53,032 bases of DNA from a virus (IMGVR_UViG_3300041409_000651:1-53032); one strand, 5' to 3'. Shown: positions 6,144-14,484, counted from the stretch's first letter. Numbers and translations: made by a program. Notes: a model not told the origin generated them from the sequence alone.

Positions 6144-7649
6144 GTGCCCGCCGTCCTCGACATAGCGAAGCTCCCACCGGAGCAACTCGCGCCCGCCGAG
6201 CGGCTCGCTCTCGCCACGCCCGCCGAACGGGAACGGATCCTCGGCGGGATGGTCGACGAAGCGTTGCAGTCCCTCCGGTGGGACTGGCACGGCTTTTGGG
6301 CGCGGCCCGAGCAGAGGGCGCCGTCGCACGCGTGGTCGTTGTGGGCGTACGTCGCCGGGCGCGGCACCGGGAAGACCCGCACCGGATCGGAGGAGACGAG
6401 GCAGGCACCGAACCGGCACCGCCGGATCGCTCTCGTCGCCGCGACCGCCGCCGACGCCCGAGACGTGATGATCGAAGGACCGTCGGGGATCCTCGCGGTG
6501 TCCCCGAAGGGTGAGCGCCCGAAGTACGAGCCGTCGAAGCGGCGGGTCACGTGGCCGAACGGCGCCGAGGGGATCGTCTACTCCGACGCCGAACCCGAAG
6601 CGCTCCGAGGGTTCGAGGGCTCGTACGCGTGGGTCGACGAACTCGGCAAGTACCGCCACCCCGAGGAGACGATGTCGAACCTCGCGTTCGCGCTCCGCTC
6701 CGTCGCCGCGAAGACGAACCCGCAGAGGGTCATCACGACCACGCCTCGTGTGACCCCGACGATCCGGAAGCTCCTCGCCGGGATCGCGAAGGAGAACGAG
6801 CGGCAGATAGCGAAGGGCCGACGGCCGCGGCAGTACCTCTCGACGGGCTCGACGTACCGGAACCTCGCGAACCTCGCCTCCGAGTTCGTCGAGGAGATCT
6901 TCGACATGTTCGAGGGGACCCGCCTCGGCGAGCAGGAACTTCACGGCATCCTGTTGGAAGAGGTCGAGGGGGCGCTCTGGAACTACGCGCTCCTCGAACG
7001 GCAGAGGTGGAAGGGGCTCCTCGCCTACGACGACGACGGGCACGAGGTCCCCGCCGGGGTGAAGTTCGCCCGGAAGATCTGCTCGGTCGACCCGCCCGGC
7101 AAGGACACGGGCGCCGAGTGCGGGATCATCGTCGCCGGTGCCGACTCGGCGAAACCGAAGGCGAACGCGTACCTCCTTGACGACCGCTCGAAGCGTGGCA
7201 CGCCCGGCGAGTGGTCGAAGGCGGCGGTCATGGCCGCGGCGGACTGGCGGTGCGGGGCGATCCTCGTCGAGGACAACTACGGCGGGCAGATGGTCGCCCA
7301 CACGATCCGGACCGTCGAAGCGTTCGTCGAGCGTGGCCGCCACTACCCGAGCGGCGACTCGTTCCGGATCATCGAGATCCCGGCGAAGGGCTCGAAGAGC
7401 GAGCGGGCCGAGCCGGTCCTCGGGAAGTACGAGCAACGCCGCGTGTGGCACGTCGGCCGCTTCCCCGAACTCGAAGACCAGCAACGGACGTGGGTGCCCG
7501 ACGAGCCGGGCGGCGTGTCCCCGGACCGCATGGACGCGCTCGTCCACGCCGTCGCCGAGTTGCTCGTCCTGAACCCCCGCCGCGGCATGAAGTCGAGCGG
7601 CTCCCAAGTCGCACGATCCCGACTCAACGTGGGCACCCCGAACGGGTAA
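6144..7649 (+). CDS. terL: Terminase large subunit
   Basis: 501 aa, a normal length. The ATPase domain has a Walker A motif AGRGTGKT (residues 71-78) and a Walker B motif YAWVDELG with D165/E166, followed by an ITTTPR segment typical of the coupling motif. The C-terminal RNase H-like nuclease shows acidic residues in CSVDPPGKDTGAE, in AILVEDNYGG, and in DRMDALVHAV. The enzyme cuts concatemeric DNA and drives it into the prohead through the portal. The GTG start comes directly after the upstream stop. The next gene has its own promoter, so terL is the end of a transcription block or is read through. Confidence 0.95.
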   Translation: MPAVLDIAKLPPEQLAPAERLALATPAERERILGGMVDEALQSLRWDWHGFWARPEQRAPSHAWSLWAYVAGRGTGKTRTGSEETRQAPNRHRRIALVAATAADARDVMIEGPSGILAVSPKGERPKYEPSKRRVTWPNGAEGIVYSDAEPEALRGFEGSYAWVDELGKYRHPEETMSNLAFALRSVAAKTNPQRVITTTPRVTPTIRKLLAGIAKENERQIAKGRRPRQYLSTGSTYRNLANLASEFVEEIFDMFEGTRLGEQELHGILLEEVEGALWNYALLERQRWKGLLAYDDDGHEVPAGVKFARKICSVDPPGKDTGAECGIIVAGADSAKPKANAYLLDDRSKRGTPGEWSKAAVMAAADWRCGAILVEDNYGGQMVAHTIRTVEAFVERGRHYPSGDSFRIIEIPAKGSKSERAEPVLGKYEQRRVWHVGRFPELEDQQRTWVPDEPGGVSPDRMDALVHAVAELLVLNPRRGMKSSGSQVARSRLNVGTPNG

Positions 7650-7670
7650 ACCCGCAGGTCAGACCACAAG

Positions 7671-7701
7671 TTGCACGCCGCTCTCCGAAGTCGGCTACGG
7701 T
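7671..7701 (+). promoter_or_regulatory. Regulon promoter TTGCAC-19-TACGGT with GAAGTCGGC element
   Basis: TTGCAC (7671-7676) and TACGGT (7696-7701) are 19 bases apart, longer than the usual 17. MerR-type activators work on such long spacers. The element GAAGTCGGC (7687-7695) fills the right part of the spacer. The ATG at 7709 is 8 bases downstream. The leader motif TCCCAAGGA is found here too, but after the ATG (7715-7723). Confidence 0.6.
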
Positions 7702-7708
7702 TGTGCAC

Positions 7709-8038
7709 ATGACCTCCCAAGGAACCGCCACCCGGACCTGCTCGACCTGCTCAGCCGAGATCACCTTCTGCGCCGTGAACGACGCCTTCGTCGACGCCGA
7801 CGACCGCCTCTTCTGCGACGTGAAGGGGGAGGCGATCCGGCACACGCCGGTCGTCTTCCCGTACGAGATCGGCGACCTCGTACGCAAGGGCAACGGCTCG
7901 ACCGTCTACCGGATCACGCACCTCTCGGCCGCTCGTGGCGGTACCGCCGGGGTCTGCAAGGCGACCACGGCGAAGGACCCCGCCCGGACCTGCATGTACC
8001 CGTTCGACGCCTTCACGAAGGTCGAGGCGCAGGCATGA
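7709..8038 (+). CDS. Cys-rich hypothetical protein, 109 aa
   Basis: Begins at the ATG 8 bases after the -10 box TACGGT, so the transcript is probably leaderless. The N-terminal part has CSTC and then C at residue 21 and C at residue 36, a plausible zinc site; further cysteines lie near residues 83 and 95. The middle (YEIGDLVRKGNGSTVYRITHL) looks like a small beta barrel of KOW or SH3 type. Oddly, codons 3-5 contain the phage leader motif TCCCAAGGA with no start codon after it, which suggests that an older downstream start was lost. The function is unknown. Confidence 0.6.
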   Translation: MTSQGTATRTCSTCSAEITFCAVNDAFVDADDRLFCDVKGEAIRHTPVVFPYEIGDLVRKGNGSTVYRITHLSAARGGTAGVCKATTAKDPARTCMYPFDAFTKVEAQA

Positions 8039-8319
8039 CCATGATCGACGAGTACCGGGCCGACGCCGACACGCGGCGCCGGAATCAGGAGCGGCAAGTC
8101 CGCTCGGCCGACGTCGCCGACGTCTGCTTCCTCTGCGAGCGTCCGCTGACCGAGCGGGCGCTCGCCTCCGCGTGGCTCGTCGAGCACGCCACGACCGGCG
8201 AGATCATCCCGGTCGGCGATCCCCGCTCGGGTGGCCCGGAGTCGCAGGGATGCTTCCCGCTCGGCTCCGAGTGCGCGAAGCGGCTCCCGAAGACGCTCCG
8301 CTCGAAGGCGATCCGATGA
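8035..8319 (+). CDS. Small zinc-site hypothetical protein, 94 aa
   Basis: The ATG at 8035 makes an ATGA overlap; a second ATG two codons later (8041) is also possible. It has CFLC near residue 31 and two more cysteines (GCFPLGSEC) near residues 73-79. This is a plausible four-cysteine zinc site. No family name is recognised. Confidence 0.55.
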   Translation: MTMIDEYRADADTRRRNQERQVRSADVADVCFLCERPLTERALASAWLVEHATTGEIIPVGDPRSGGPESQGCFPLGSECAKRLPKTLRSKAIR

Positions 8320-8537
8320 CCGAGCCGCTCTGGCCGCGTCACCCGATGTGCGAAGCGTCCGACCCCGAGCCGCGCTCGGACGATCCCGACGACACGTGGG
8401 AGCCGGGCGACACCCGGTGCCGCGTGGTCGACGGGCTCGTGTGGGTCGACACGCCCGGCTCGATCGGGTGGCTCTGCGAGCGCCACGCTTCGGCCGCCGA
8501 GAAGCGGGCGAAGCGGCGGGCGGCGCGCGCTCGGTAG
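8316..8537 (+). CDS. Small acidic/basic hypothetical protein, 73 aa
   Basis: ATG in an ATGA overlap. Three cysteines and a few histidines (HPMCEAS, TRCRVV, WLCERH) suggest a metal site, and the tail is strongly basic (EKRAKRRAARAR). It closes this short operon, since a strong hairpin follows at 8564. Confidence 0.5.
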   Translation: MTEPLWPRHPMCEASDPEPRSDDPDDTWEPGDTRCRVVDGLVWVDTPGSIGWLCERHASAAEKRAKRRAARAR

Positions 8538-8563
8538 CATCGAGCACGGGTGACGTTGACCTT

Positions 8564-8595
8564 CGAGAGCCGCTTCCTCCGGGGAGCGGCTCTCG
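8564..8595 (+). terminator. Hairpin terminator
   Basis: CGAGAGCCGCT (8564-8574) pairs perfectly with AGCGGCTCTCG (8585-8595) around a ten-base loop. No U-run follows, as is common in high-GC actinobacteria. A -10 box for the next gene starts six bases later, which supports a transcription boundary. Confidence 0.6.
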
Positions 8596-8600
8596 TCGCG

Positions 8601-8606
8601 TACGCT
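8601..8606 (+). promoter_or_regulatory. -10 box TACGCT for the DUF1360 gene
   Basis: TACGCT lies nine bases before the GTG at 8615, directly after the terminator hairpin. No Shine-Dalgarno is present, so this is another leaderless candidate and the likely start of the head operon. Confidence 0.45.
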
Positions 8607-8614
8607 CGCGAGTC

Positions 8615-8929
8615 GTGACCTCCGAGGACTTCGCCACCGTCGCTCTCGCGTCGTACCGGATCACGAGGCTCGTCACGACCGACAAGCTCACGGCGCGCCC
8701 GAGGCGCGACGTCATGGCGTGGGCGATGACCCGCCGCCACGAGGGATACCAGTCGTGGAAGATCGACGACCTCGTCTCGTGCTCGTTCTGCGCGGGATGG
8801 TGGATCACTCTGCTCGTCCTCGCCGCGTGGCGTGTGCGGCTCCTGCGGCCCGTCGTGCGGGCGTTCGCCGTCGCCGGGGCGCAGTCCCTACTCAACGCCG
8901 CAGACGCGGCCATGACCGACCCGAGGTAG
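8615..8929 (+). CDS. DUF1360-like membrane-associated protein, 104 aa
   Basis: The GTG at 8615 fits the promoter nine bases upstream. The sequence has ALASYRITRLVTTDKLTARPR, the phrase LVSCSFCAGWWITLLVLAAW (a CxxC next to a hydrophobic helix), and an alanine-rich end. DUF1360 proteins share the pattern of an N-terminal helix with RLxTxD followed by a C-x-x-C-x-x-x-W membrane segment. They are frequent in phages and Gram-positive bacteria and have no established role. It heads the head-gene operon directly before the portal gene. Confidence 0.65.
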   Translation: MTSEDFATVALASYRITRLVTTDKLTARPRRDVMAWAMTRRHEGYQSWKIDDLVSCSFCAGWWITLLVLAAWRVRLLRPVVRAFAVAGAQSLLNAADAAMTDPR

Positions 8930-8933
8930 GTCC

Positions 8934-10850
8934 GTGACCGCAGTCCTGACCCGACGCAACAAGCGAGAGATCCCGCACGACGAGGAGCCGATCACGCTCC
9001 GCCACCGGATCCGGCAGGCGGGCGTGCACGCGATCATCGCGGCCGCCGAGAAGCTCGACGCCGTCGCCGGTGACCGGGCGAAGCTCGCGAAGGCGCTCGA
9101 CTGGCAGCGGCAGGCGTGGGGCTACTACGACCTCGTCGGCGAGTTGTGGTACGCCTCGAACTTCGTCGGGTCGGTCCTGTCCCGTGTCCGTCTGACCGTC
9201 GCGATCCGGAACGACGACGGGTCGATCTCGCCCGCGTTCGGCGACGAGATCATCGACCCCGCCACGAACGAACCGACCGGCGAGTACGAGACGTTCCACC
9301 CGCTCGCGCAGGAGGCCGCCGAGCGGGTCAAGGAGCTTCGGTCGCAGCGGGGCGGGCAGGCGGCGATCCTGCGGGCGCTCGGACTGAACCTGACCGTCGC
9401 CGGTGAGGCGACGATCCTCGGCGTGAACGACCCCGACGGCGAAGCCGACTTCGACGTCCTGTCCGTCGAGGAACTCGTCGAGGAGAGCGGGAAGCGGTAC
9501 CGGGTCGACCCGACGAAGCCGCAGGACAAGAACGAGATTCCGGGCGAGGCGACGTTCGTGCGGATCTGGCGGCCGCATCCCCGCTTCAGCAGGCGGGCCG
9601 ACGCGGCGACGAAGCCGCTCCTCGAAGTCCTCGAAGAGCTAGTGCTCCTCACCCGCGCCGTGAGGGCGACGACCACGTCCCGTTTGACGGGCGCGGGGAT
9701 GCTCATCGTCGACGACGCGCTCGACTACTCCGACGACGACGACGCTCCCGAGGACGCCGACAAGAGCGACAAGTTCACCGCCGACCTCCTCGAACACACG
9801 ACGACGCCGATCACCGACCGGGGCTCGGCGGCCGCGGTCGTCCCGTTCGTGGTGCGAGCCGAGCGGCCGCCCGGCGGGACCGTGAAGGATCTGTTCCACC
9901 ACATCGACTTCACCCGCAACTTCGACGCCTACCCGAGCGTCGAGCTTCGGAAGGAAGCGGTCCGCCGGTTCGCTCAGGGCATCGACCTGCCCGTCGAGAT
10001 CGTCACCGGGTCGGGCGCGGCGAATCACTGGTCGGCGTGGCAGATCGACGAGGCGACGTACAAGAGCCACATCGAGCCGCTCCTGACGCTCATCGTCGAC
10101 GGGCTCACCGCCGGGTACCTGCACCCGGCGCTCCGGGCCGCGGACGGGAACCGCAAGGCGCAGGACGTCCGACAGATCGTGGCGTGGTACGACGCGTCGG
10201 AGTTGCTCGTCCACCCGAACCGTGGCGCCGACGCGATCGCTCTCTTCGATCGGAAGCTCGTCGCCGGGCGGGTCGTGCGCGACGCCCACGGCTACTCGGA
10301 GGACGACGCTCCCGACGACGACGAGATCGCCGCCCGCGACGCGGCGCCGCTCCCGACCGACGTCGGTGTCGGCGGCGTCCCCGTCGGTGCGCCTCCCGCC
10401 GACCCCGGCCAAGGAGCGAACGAGGTCGCGCCCGGCCCGCCGCCAGCGGCGACCGCCGCGCTCCTCGACCGGATCGCCGCCGCCGCCGAGGTGTCCGTCG
10501 AGCGGGCCGCCGCGGCGTGCGGGTCGATGATCCGCAGCAAGGCGGGCAACAACCCGACGGTGCGGAGCGTGCTCTCCTCGACCCACAACCTCGCCGACGT
10601 CGCGATGACGCTCGGTCCCGAGGAGTGCCGCCGCTACCTGCCCGACGCCGTCTTCGGTCAGGCCGAGTTCGGCCCGTTCGCCCGCATGGTCCGCCGGTGG
10701 GCGGCCGAGGCCGGATACTCGCCGGGCTACACCGCCGAGCAGGCGACGAAGGTCGTCGAGACGCTCGCCGCGCGGCGCCTCACGGGACTCGTCGAGATCA
10801 CGGCCGCCGACTTCGAGGCCGCGCTCGTGCAGTCCCCGGTCGATGCCTGA
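8934..10850 (+). CDS. Portal protein
   Basis: 638 aa, GTG start four bases after the previous stop with GAGGTAGG upstream. The features are those of actinophage portals: an N-terminal helix, the AWGYYDLVGELWYASNFVGS segment, a central VRIWRPHPRFSRRADA segment, a long tunnel-like helix region and a C-terminal helical extension. Twelve copies form the ring through which DNA enters and leaves the capsid and to which the terminase docks. The overlap of eight bases with the next gene (MuF) is the usual portal-MuF order. The identification rests on the pattern and the position after terL. Confidence 0.85.
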   Translation: MTAVLTRRNKREIPHDEEPITLRHRIRQAGVHAIIAAAEKLDAVAGDRAKLAKALDWQRQAWGYYDLVGELWYASNFVGSVLSRVRLTVAIRNDDGSISPAFGDEIIDPATNEPTGEYETFHPLAQEAAERVKELRSQRGGQAAILRALGLNLTVAGEATILGVNDPDGEADFDVLSVEELVEESGKRYRVDPTKPQDKNEIPGEATFVRIWRPHPRFSRRADAATKPLLEVLEELVLLTRAVRATTTSRLTGAGMLIVDDALDYSDDDDAPEDADKSDKFTADLLEHTTTPITDRGSAAAVVPFVVRAERPPGGTVKDLFHHIDFTRNFDAYPSVELRKEAVRRFAQGIDLPVEIVTGSGAANHWSAWQIDEATYKSHIEPLLTLIVDGLTAGYLHPALRAADGNRKAQDVRQIVAWYDASELLVHPNRGADAIALFDRKLVAGRVVRDAHGYSEDDAPDDDEIAARDAAPLPTDVGVGGVPVGAPPADPGQGANEVAPGPPPAATAALLDRIAAAAEVSVERAAAACGSMIRSKAGNNPTVRSVLSSTHNLADVAMTLGPEECRRYLPDAVFGQAEFGPFARMVRRWAAEAGYSPGYTAEQATKVVETLAARRLTGLVEITAADFEAALVQSPVDA

Positions 10851-12399
10851 CGCTCCCGCCGACGCGTTCCTCGGCGAGCGACTGATCGCCGAGGTCCGCC
10901 TCGCCCGCTACGAGGCGAAGATTGCGAAGGCGATCGAGCGGGTCCTCGCCGCGCTCCGGGCGCGCGTCATGGCCGACGTGCATGGGCTCACCGCCGCCGG
11001 GTGGGTCGACGAGCCGCTCGTCGACCCGCTCCTCGGGCAGGTCGTCGCCGCCGAGGTCGCGCCGATCGTGACCGATATCTACGAGGAGGTCGCCGGTGTG
11101 ATCTTCTCGAAGGTCGGGCTCGACCGGGCGTCGCTCCCGTCGGCCGGGTTCGAGCGGCAGGTCGCGCGCCTCACCGCCAGAGTCGAGGACATGGGCGTCG
11201 ACGTCGCCCGGAAGGTGGGCCGTGAACTCGCGGCGGGCACGCAGCGCGGCGAGTCCGTCGACGACCTCGCCGGTCGCGTCCGGGGAGCGTTCGACTCGTC
11301 GGCGTACCGGGCACGCACGATCGCCCGCACGGAGGTCGTGTCGGCGACGAACGGCGCCTCCGACGACGCCGCCCACGTCGCGCACGCGAACGGTGTCCCG
11401 ATGCGGAAGCAGTGGCTCGCGACTCGCGACTCGCGGACCCGGCCGACCCACGTCGCCGCCGACGGGCAGACGGTCGCGATGGATCAGGAGTTCTCGGTCG
11501 GCTCGTCGACGCTCCGCTATCCGGGCGACCCGAACGGAGCGGCGGAGGAGGTCGTCAACTGCCGTTGCACGACCCTCTACGTCCCGCTCGACGTCCCCAC
11601 CGACGAGACGCCGCCACCCGACGAGACCCCCGCCGAGGACCCGACCGCGGCCCGTCACCGCGACGCCGCCGCTCCCGAGGCGCCGCCGACGTTCCGGAAT
11701 CACTCGCAGGCGGCGGCGTGGCTCCGTGACCGCTGGTCGCAGGTCGAGGGCTACGTCCCGTCGCCGAAGGGCGCGAAGGTCCGCTCGCACATGGTTGGCA
11801 CCGGGAGCCGCGTCGTGGGGCTCGACGGGCTCAACGCCACGCAGGCACGGTTCGTAGTCGAGGCGCTCGATCAAGAGTTCTCGCACCTGCCCGAGGTCGC
11901 CGCGCGCATCCCCGACGTCCGAACCTTTCGCTCCGCCGGGTACCGACGCGACGCGATCGGTGTCGCGTCGAAGGACCGGTTCCTGTACCTCCGGAATACG
12001 TGGTTCGAGGACGCCGACAAGCTCAACCGCGAGTCGGTGCTTCAGCACGTGCGGGGATGGTGGTCGACGTACGACACCCGCGGCGTGATCGTCCACGAGT
12101 TCGGGCACCACGTGAAGTACCACGTCGACTCGATCATCGCCGCGCGCGTCGCCCGAGCCGAGCCCGTCGAGTACCTCGCCGAGCGGATCGTCGCGACCAT
12201 CGGAGCGGAGGCGCGGTCCGCCGAATACTTCGCGGCGATCCGGAACGGGATCTCGAAGTACGCGGCGACGAACCTCGACGAGACCGCCGCCGAGGCGTGG
12301 GCCGAGTACCGCACGATGCCGAACCCCCGACCGCTCGCGAAGGCGATCGGCGAATACTTCGAGGAAGTCATCGAGACCGAACGGAGCCGCACCACGTGA
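10843..12399 (+). CDS. MuF-type minor head protein fused to an HExxH metallopeptidase-like domain
   Basis: 518 aa. The N-terminal 250 residues are a head-morphogenesis MuF domain: ARTIARTEVVSATNGA, then the signature RDSRTRPTHVAADGQ and the closing NCRCTTL. A Pro/Asp-rich linker (about residues 250-285) leads to a separate C-terminal domain of about 230 residues. It contains VHEFGHHVKYH, with H418-E419-H422 as a classic zinc-peptidase motif, and ETAAEAWAEY around E484, a possible third ligand. MuF proteins sit at the portal vertex and can carry enzymatic or toxin domains that may enter the cell with the DNA. The C-terminal domain could process head proteins or act in the host; neither is shown here. 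Confidence 0.8.
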   Translation: MPDAPADAFLGERLIAEVRLARYEAKIAKAIERVLAALRARVMADVHGLTAAGWVDEPLVDPLLGQVVAAEVAPIVTDIYEEVAGVIFSKVGLDRASLPSAGFERQVARLTARVEDMGVDVARKVGRELAAGTQRGESVDDLAGRVRGAFDSSAYRARTIARTEVVSATNGASDDAAHVAHANGVPMRKQWLATRDSRTRPTHVAADGQTVAMDQEFSVGSSTLRYPGDPNGAAEEVVNCRCTTLYVPLDVPTDETPPPDETPAEDPTAARHRDAAAPEAPPTFRNHSQAAAWLRDRWSQVEGYVPSPKGAKVRSHMVGTGSRVVGLDGLNATQARFVVEALDQEFSHLPEVAARIPDVRTFRSAGYRRDAIGVASKDRFLYLRNTWFEDADKLNRESVLQHVRGWWSTYDTRGVIVHEFGHHVKYHVDSIIAARVARAEPVEYLAERIVATIGAEARSAEYFAAIRNGISKYAATNLDETAAEAWAEYRTMPNPRPLAKAIGEYFEEVIETERSRTT

Positions 12400-12620
12400 C
12401 GACGACCATGTTTACCCTCTGCGCCGGATGCGAGCACCTCGACCGGACCGCCGAGCTAGGCGCCGAGCGGTGCGCCGCGTTCCCGAACGGGATCCCCGCG
12501 GCGATCTTCCTCGAAGGCGGCGACCACCGGAAGCCGGTCCGGGGTGACAACGGGATTCGGTACACCGAGGCGGCGTGGGCGGAGGGTCACGCCGAGGACT
12601 ACGACGCCGCACGATCCTAA
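12396..12620 (+). CDS. Small conserved metal-binding phage protein, 74 aa
   Basis: GTG in a GTGA overlap; an ATG four codons later (12408) is also possible. The pattern FTLCAGCEHLDR, RCAAFPNGIPAAIF, GGDHRKPVRGDNGIRY belongs to a family of small proteins found in many bacteria and phages. In these a CxxC, a later Cys and a DHR-x-P motif recur. The molecular role is not known to me. It lies between the MuF protein and the capsid protease genes. Confidence 0.6.
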   Translation: MTTTMFTLCAGCEHLDRTAELGAERCAAFPNGIPAAIFLEGGDHRKPVRGDNGIRYTEAAWAEGHAEDYDAARS

Positions 12621-12657
12621 GTCGGCTACACTTCTCGTCGTACCCTCTCCCAAGGAG
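12618..12657 (+). promoter_or_regulatory. Regulon promoter and leader (TAAGTCGGC-TACACT ... TCCCAAGGAG)
   Basis: TAAGTCGGC overlaps the TAA stop of the preceding gene and leads into TACACT (12627-12632). The leader TCCCAAGGAG (12648-12657) stands five bases before the ATG at 12663. Same architecture as the other regulon units. Confidence 0.7.
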
Positions 12658-12662
12658 CCGAC

Positions 12663-12932
12663 ATGACCGAAGCATCCACCCCCACTGACCGACTCGTCGG
12701 CATCGAGGATCACGTCCGGGCCATGCGCCGTCTGATCGCCGACATGCCCTACTCGGGGCTCCTGACGACGAACACCTCGACGATCGAGACGCTCGCCGAC
12801 GTCGAGCGCGTCCTCGTCGATCTCCGCTCGGTCCTCCGCAACGTCGCCCGCGAGGCCGAGGCCGAGCGCGCCGAGTTGTTCGAGCTTCGTTCGCAGCGCG
12901 CCGCGATGCGGAGGTTCCTCGGGACCGCCTAG
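12663..12932 (+). CDS. Helical hypothetical protein, 89 aa
   Basis: It has its own regulon promoter, leader and terminator, so it is a one-gene transcription unit embedded in the head genes. The protein is almost entirely helical with a C-terminal coiled-coil-like stretch (AREAEAERAELFELRSQ, residues 65-81). A small helical protein in front of the protease could be a scaffold-like or regulatory protein, but its separate regulation from the head genes suggests an early role. No family is recognised. Confidence 0.6.
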   Translation: MTEASTPTDRLVGIEDHVRAMRRLIADMPYSGLLTTNTSTIETLADVERVLVDLRSVLRNVAREAEAERAELFELRSQRAAMRRFLGTA

Positions 12933-12954
12933 ATCTCCCGGCAAGGGGAGCACG

Positions 12955-12990
12955 GAGGCGCCCGTCGCGGGGAAGCGGCGGGCGCCTCTT
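12955..12990 (+). terminator. Strong hairpin terminator
   Basis: GAGGCGCCCGTCGC (12955-12968) pairs with GCGGCGGGCGCCTC (12975-12988) over 14 positions with one G-U pair and a GGGGAA loop, followed by TTCG. It ends the single-gene unit upstream. A -10-like TACCCT (13014-13019) restarts transcription for the protease. Confidence 0.75.
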
Positions 12991-13013
12991 CGCGTCCGAG
13001 GGGCGGGTCGGGC

Positions 13014-13019
13014 TACCCT
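13014..13019 (+). promoter_or_regulatory. Putative -10 box TACCCT upstream of the capsid protease
   Basis: TACCCT follows GGTCGGGC and is 31 bases before the ATG at 13051. GACGAGGAGGAAC forms a Shine-Dalgarno region in between. The position right after the terminator supports promoter function. Confidence 0.4.
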
Positions 13020-13050
13020 CGTCCGAAGGTCGACGAGGAGGAACACCGGG

Positions 13051-14484
13051 ATGACGTGGACGATCACCGAAGGTGGCGGAACCTGCCAAGACACCGAGTG
13101 GGCCGTCATCGACGACGCCACCGGTGAGACGGCCGGGTGCCACGCCACCGAAGCCGAGGCGCAGTCGCAGGTCACGGCGCTCGAAGCGAACGGCGCCGAC
13201 GCCGCCGCGTCGACCGAGCTTCCGGCCCGCTTCTCGACGGTCGTGATCCTCGAAGGGCAGACCACGACCGACGGCCGAGAGATCGCTCCCGGCTCGCTCG
13301 GGTTCCGGACGCTCCCGCTCCCGCTCATGCTCCTCACCGAGACCGGGTGGGGACACGACGGCGCGCGACTGGCGGGCGCGATCGACACGCTCGAACTCGT
13401 GAACGGCGAGTGGATCGGCGCCGGGTCGTTCGACCTCGCGGGCGAAGCGGGCGCCGAGGCGTCGCGGCTCGTCGCGTCGCAGATGCTCCGATGGGTCTCG
13501 GCGGACCTCGAAGCGACCGGCGTCGAGTACGTCCTCGTCGACGAGAACGGCGCGCAGAGCGACATCCCGCTCGAAGACCTTTGGGAGATCCCCGACGGGT
13601 ACCGCGTCGTCGAGCGGGTCACCGAGGGGAACATCATGGGCGCGACGGTCTGCCCGTTCCCGGCGTTCCCGCAGGCGGTCATCGTCCCCGAAGGGCAGGC
13701 GATCGCCGCCGCGCAGGAGCACGGCCGCGAGGCCGCGACGGCGCTCGGGTTCACCGGCCACGCGTCGAGGGCGCTCGTCGCCGCAGGAGGCCCGGAGCGG
13801 CCGCCTCGGGCATGGTTCGCCGACCCGCTCCTCGAAGGACCGACGCCGCTCACCGTCACCGACGACGGCCGCGTCTTCGGGCACGCCGCGTTGTGGGGGA
13901 CGTGCCACATCGGGCGCGAGGGCGTGTGCCTCACCCCGCCGCGCTCCGAGGCCGAGTACGCCTACTTCCGGACGGGCGAGATCACGACCGACGACGGCGA
14001 CACCGTCCCCGTCGGGCAGATCACCGTCGGCACCGGGCACGCCGCCTTGTCGGCCGGTGCCCGCGACGCCGCCGCCCACTACGACCACACGGGCACCGCC
14101 GTCGGCGACGTCGCCGCGGGCGAGGACGAGTGGGGCGTGTGGCTCGCCGGTGCGATCCGGCCCGGCGCCTCGGAGGAAGCGGTCCGGGTGCTGCGGGCGT
14201 CGGCGATCTCGGGCGACTGGCGGAAGATCGGCGGGAACCTCGAACTCGTCGCGGCGCTCGCCGTGAACGTCCCCGGCTTCCCGGTGCCGCGCACGAGCGC
14301 CGGGGTGAACCGTGACCGTCAGGTCGCGCTCGTCGCCGCCGGGATCCTCGAACGGGACCCGACGCACGACCGCCTCGCCGCGATGCAGGCGCGCCTCGAC
14401 GTGTTCGAGAGGGCGCTCCGCCCGCTCCTCCCGCTCGCCGTCGAGCAGATCGTCGCCTCGGCGACGGCGCGCGCCTCGGCGTAA
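13051..14484 (+). CDS. Capsid maturation (prohead) protease
   Basis: 477 aa with a good Shine-Dalgarno (GAGGAGG). The segment EGQTTTDGREIAPGSLGF, RTLPLPLMLLTETGWGHDGA and RWVSADLEATG matches the typical outline of actinophage capsid proteases. GHDG supplies a candidate catalytic His and WVSADL a candidate Ser. The enzyme cuts the scaffold-like N-terminal part of the capsid protein during head maturation. The first 45 residues look like a small separate domain (TWTITEGGGTCQDTEWAVID) and the C-terminus ends in helices that may act in scaffold assembly. The position before the capsid gene agrees. Confidence 0.8.
   Translation: MTWTITEGGGTCQDTEWAVIDDATGETAGCHATEAEAQSQVTALEANGADAAASTELPARFSTVVILEGQTTTDGREIAPGSLGFRTLPLPLMLLTETGWGHDGARLAGAIDTLELVNGEWIGAGSFDLAGEAGAEASRLVASQMLRWVSADLEATGVEYVLVDENGAQSDIPLEDLWEIPDGYRVVERVTEGNIMGATVCPFPAFPQAVIVPEGQAIAAAQEHGREAATALGFTGHASRALVAAGGPERPPRAWFADPLLEGPTPLTVTDDGRVFGHAALWGTCHIGREGVCLTPPRSEAEYAYFRTGEITTDDGDTVPVGQITVGTGHAALSAGARDAAAHYDHTGTAVGDVAAGEDEWGVWLAGAIRPGASEEAVRVLRASAISGDWRKIGGNLELVAALAVNVPGFPVPRTSAGVNRDRQVALVAAGILERDPTHDRLAAMQARLDVFERALRPLLPLAVEQIVASATARASA

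Noticed and set aside
11418-11440. GCGACTCGCGACTCGCGG resembles the palindrome upstream of the RHH-like gene
   Set aside because: It lies inside the conserved LATRDSRTRPTH codons of the MuF gene and lacks the inverted half, so it is probably codon-driven.
12412-14367. Long open frames on the minus strand (also 15073-16455, 20067-21671, 29578-31251, 47403-49028)
   Set aside because: They are mirror frames of high-GC genes: Arg/Gly/Asp/Val-rich, without recognisable domains, and fully antisense to convincing + strand genes.
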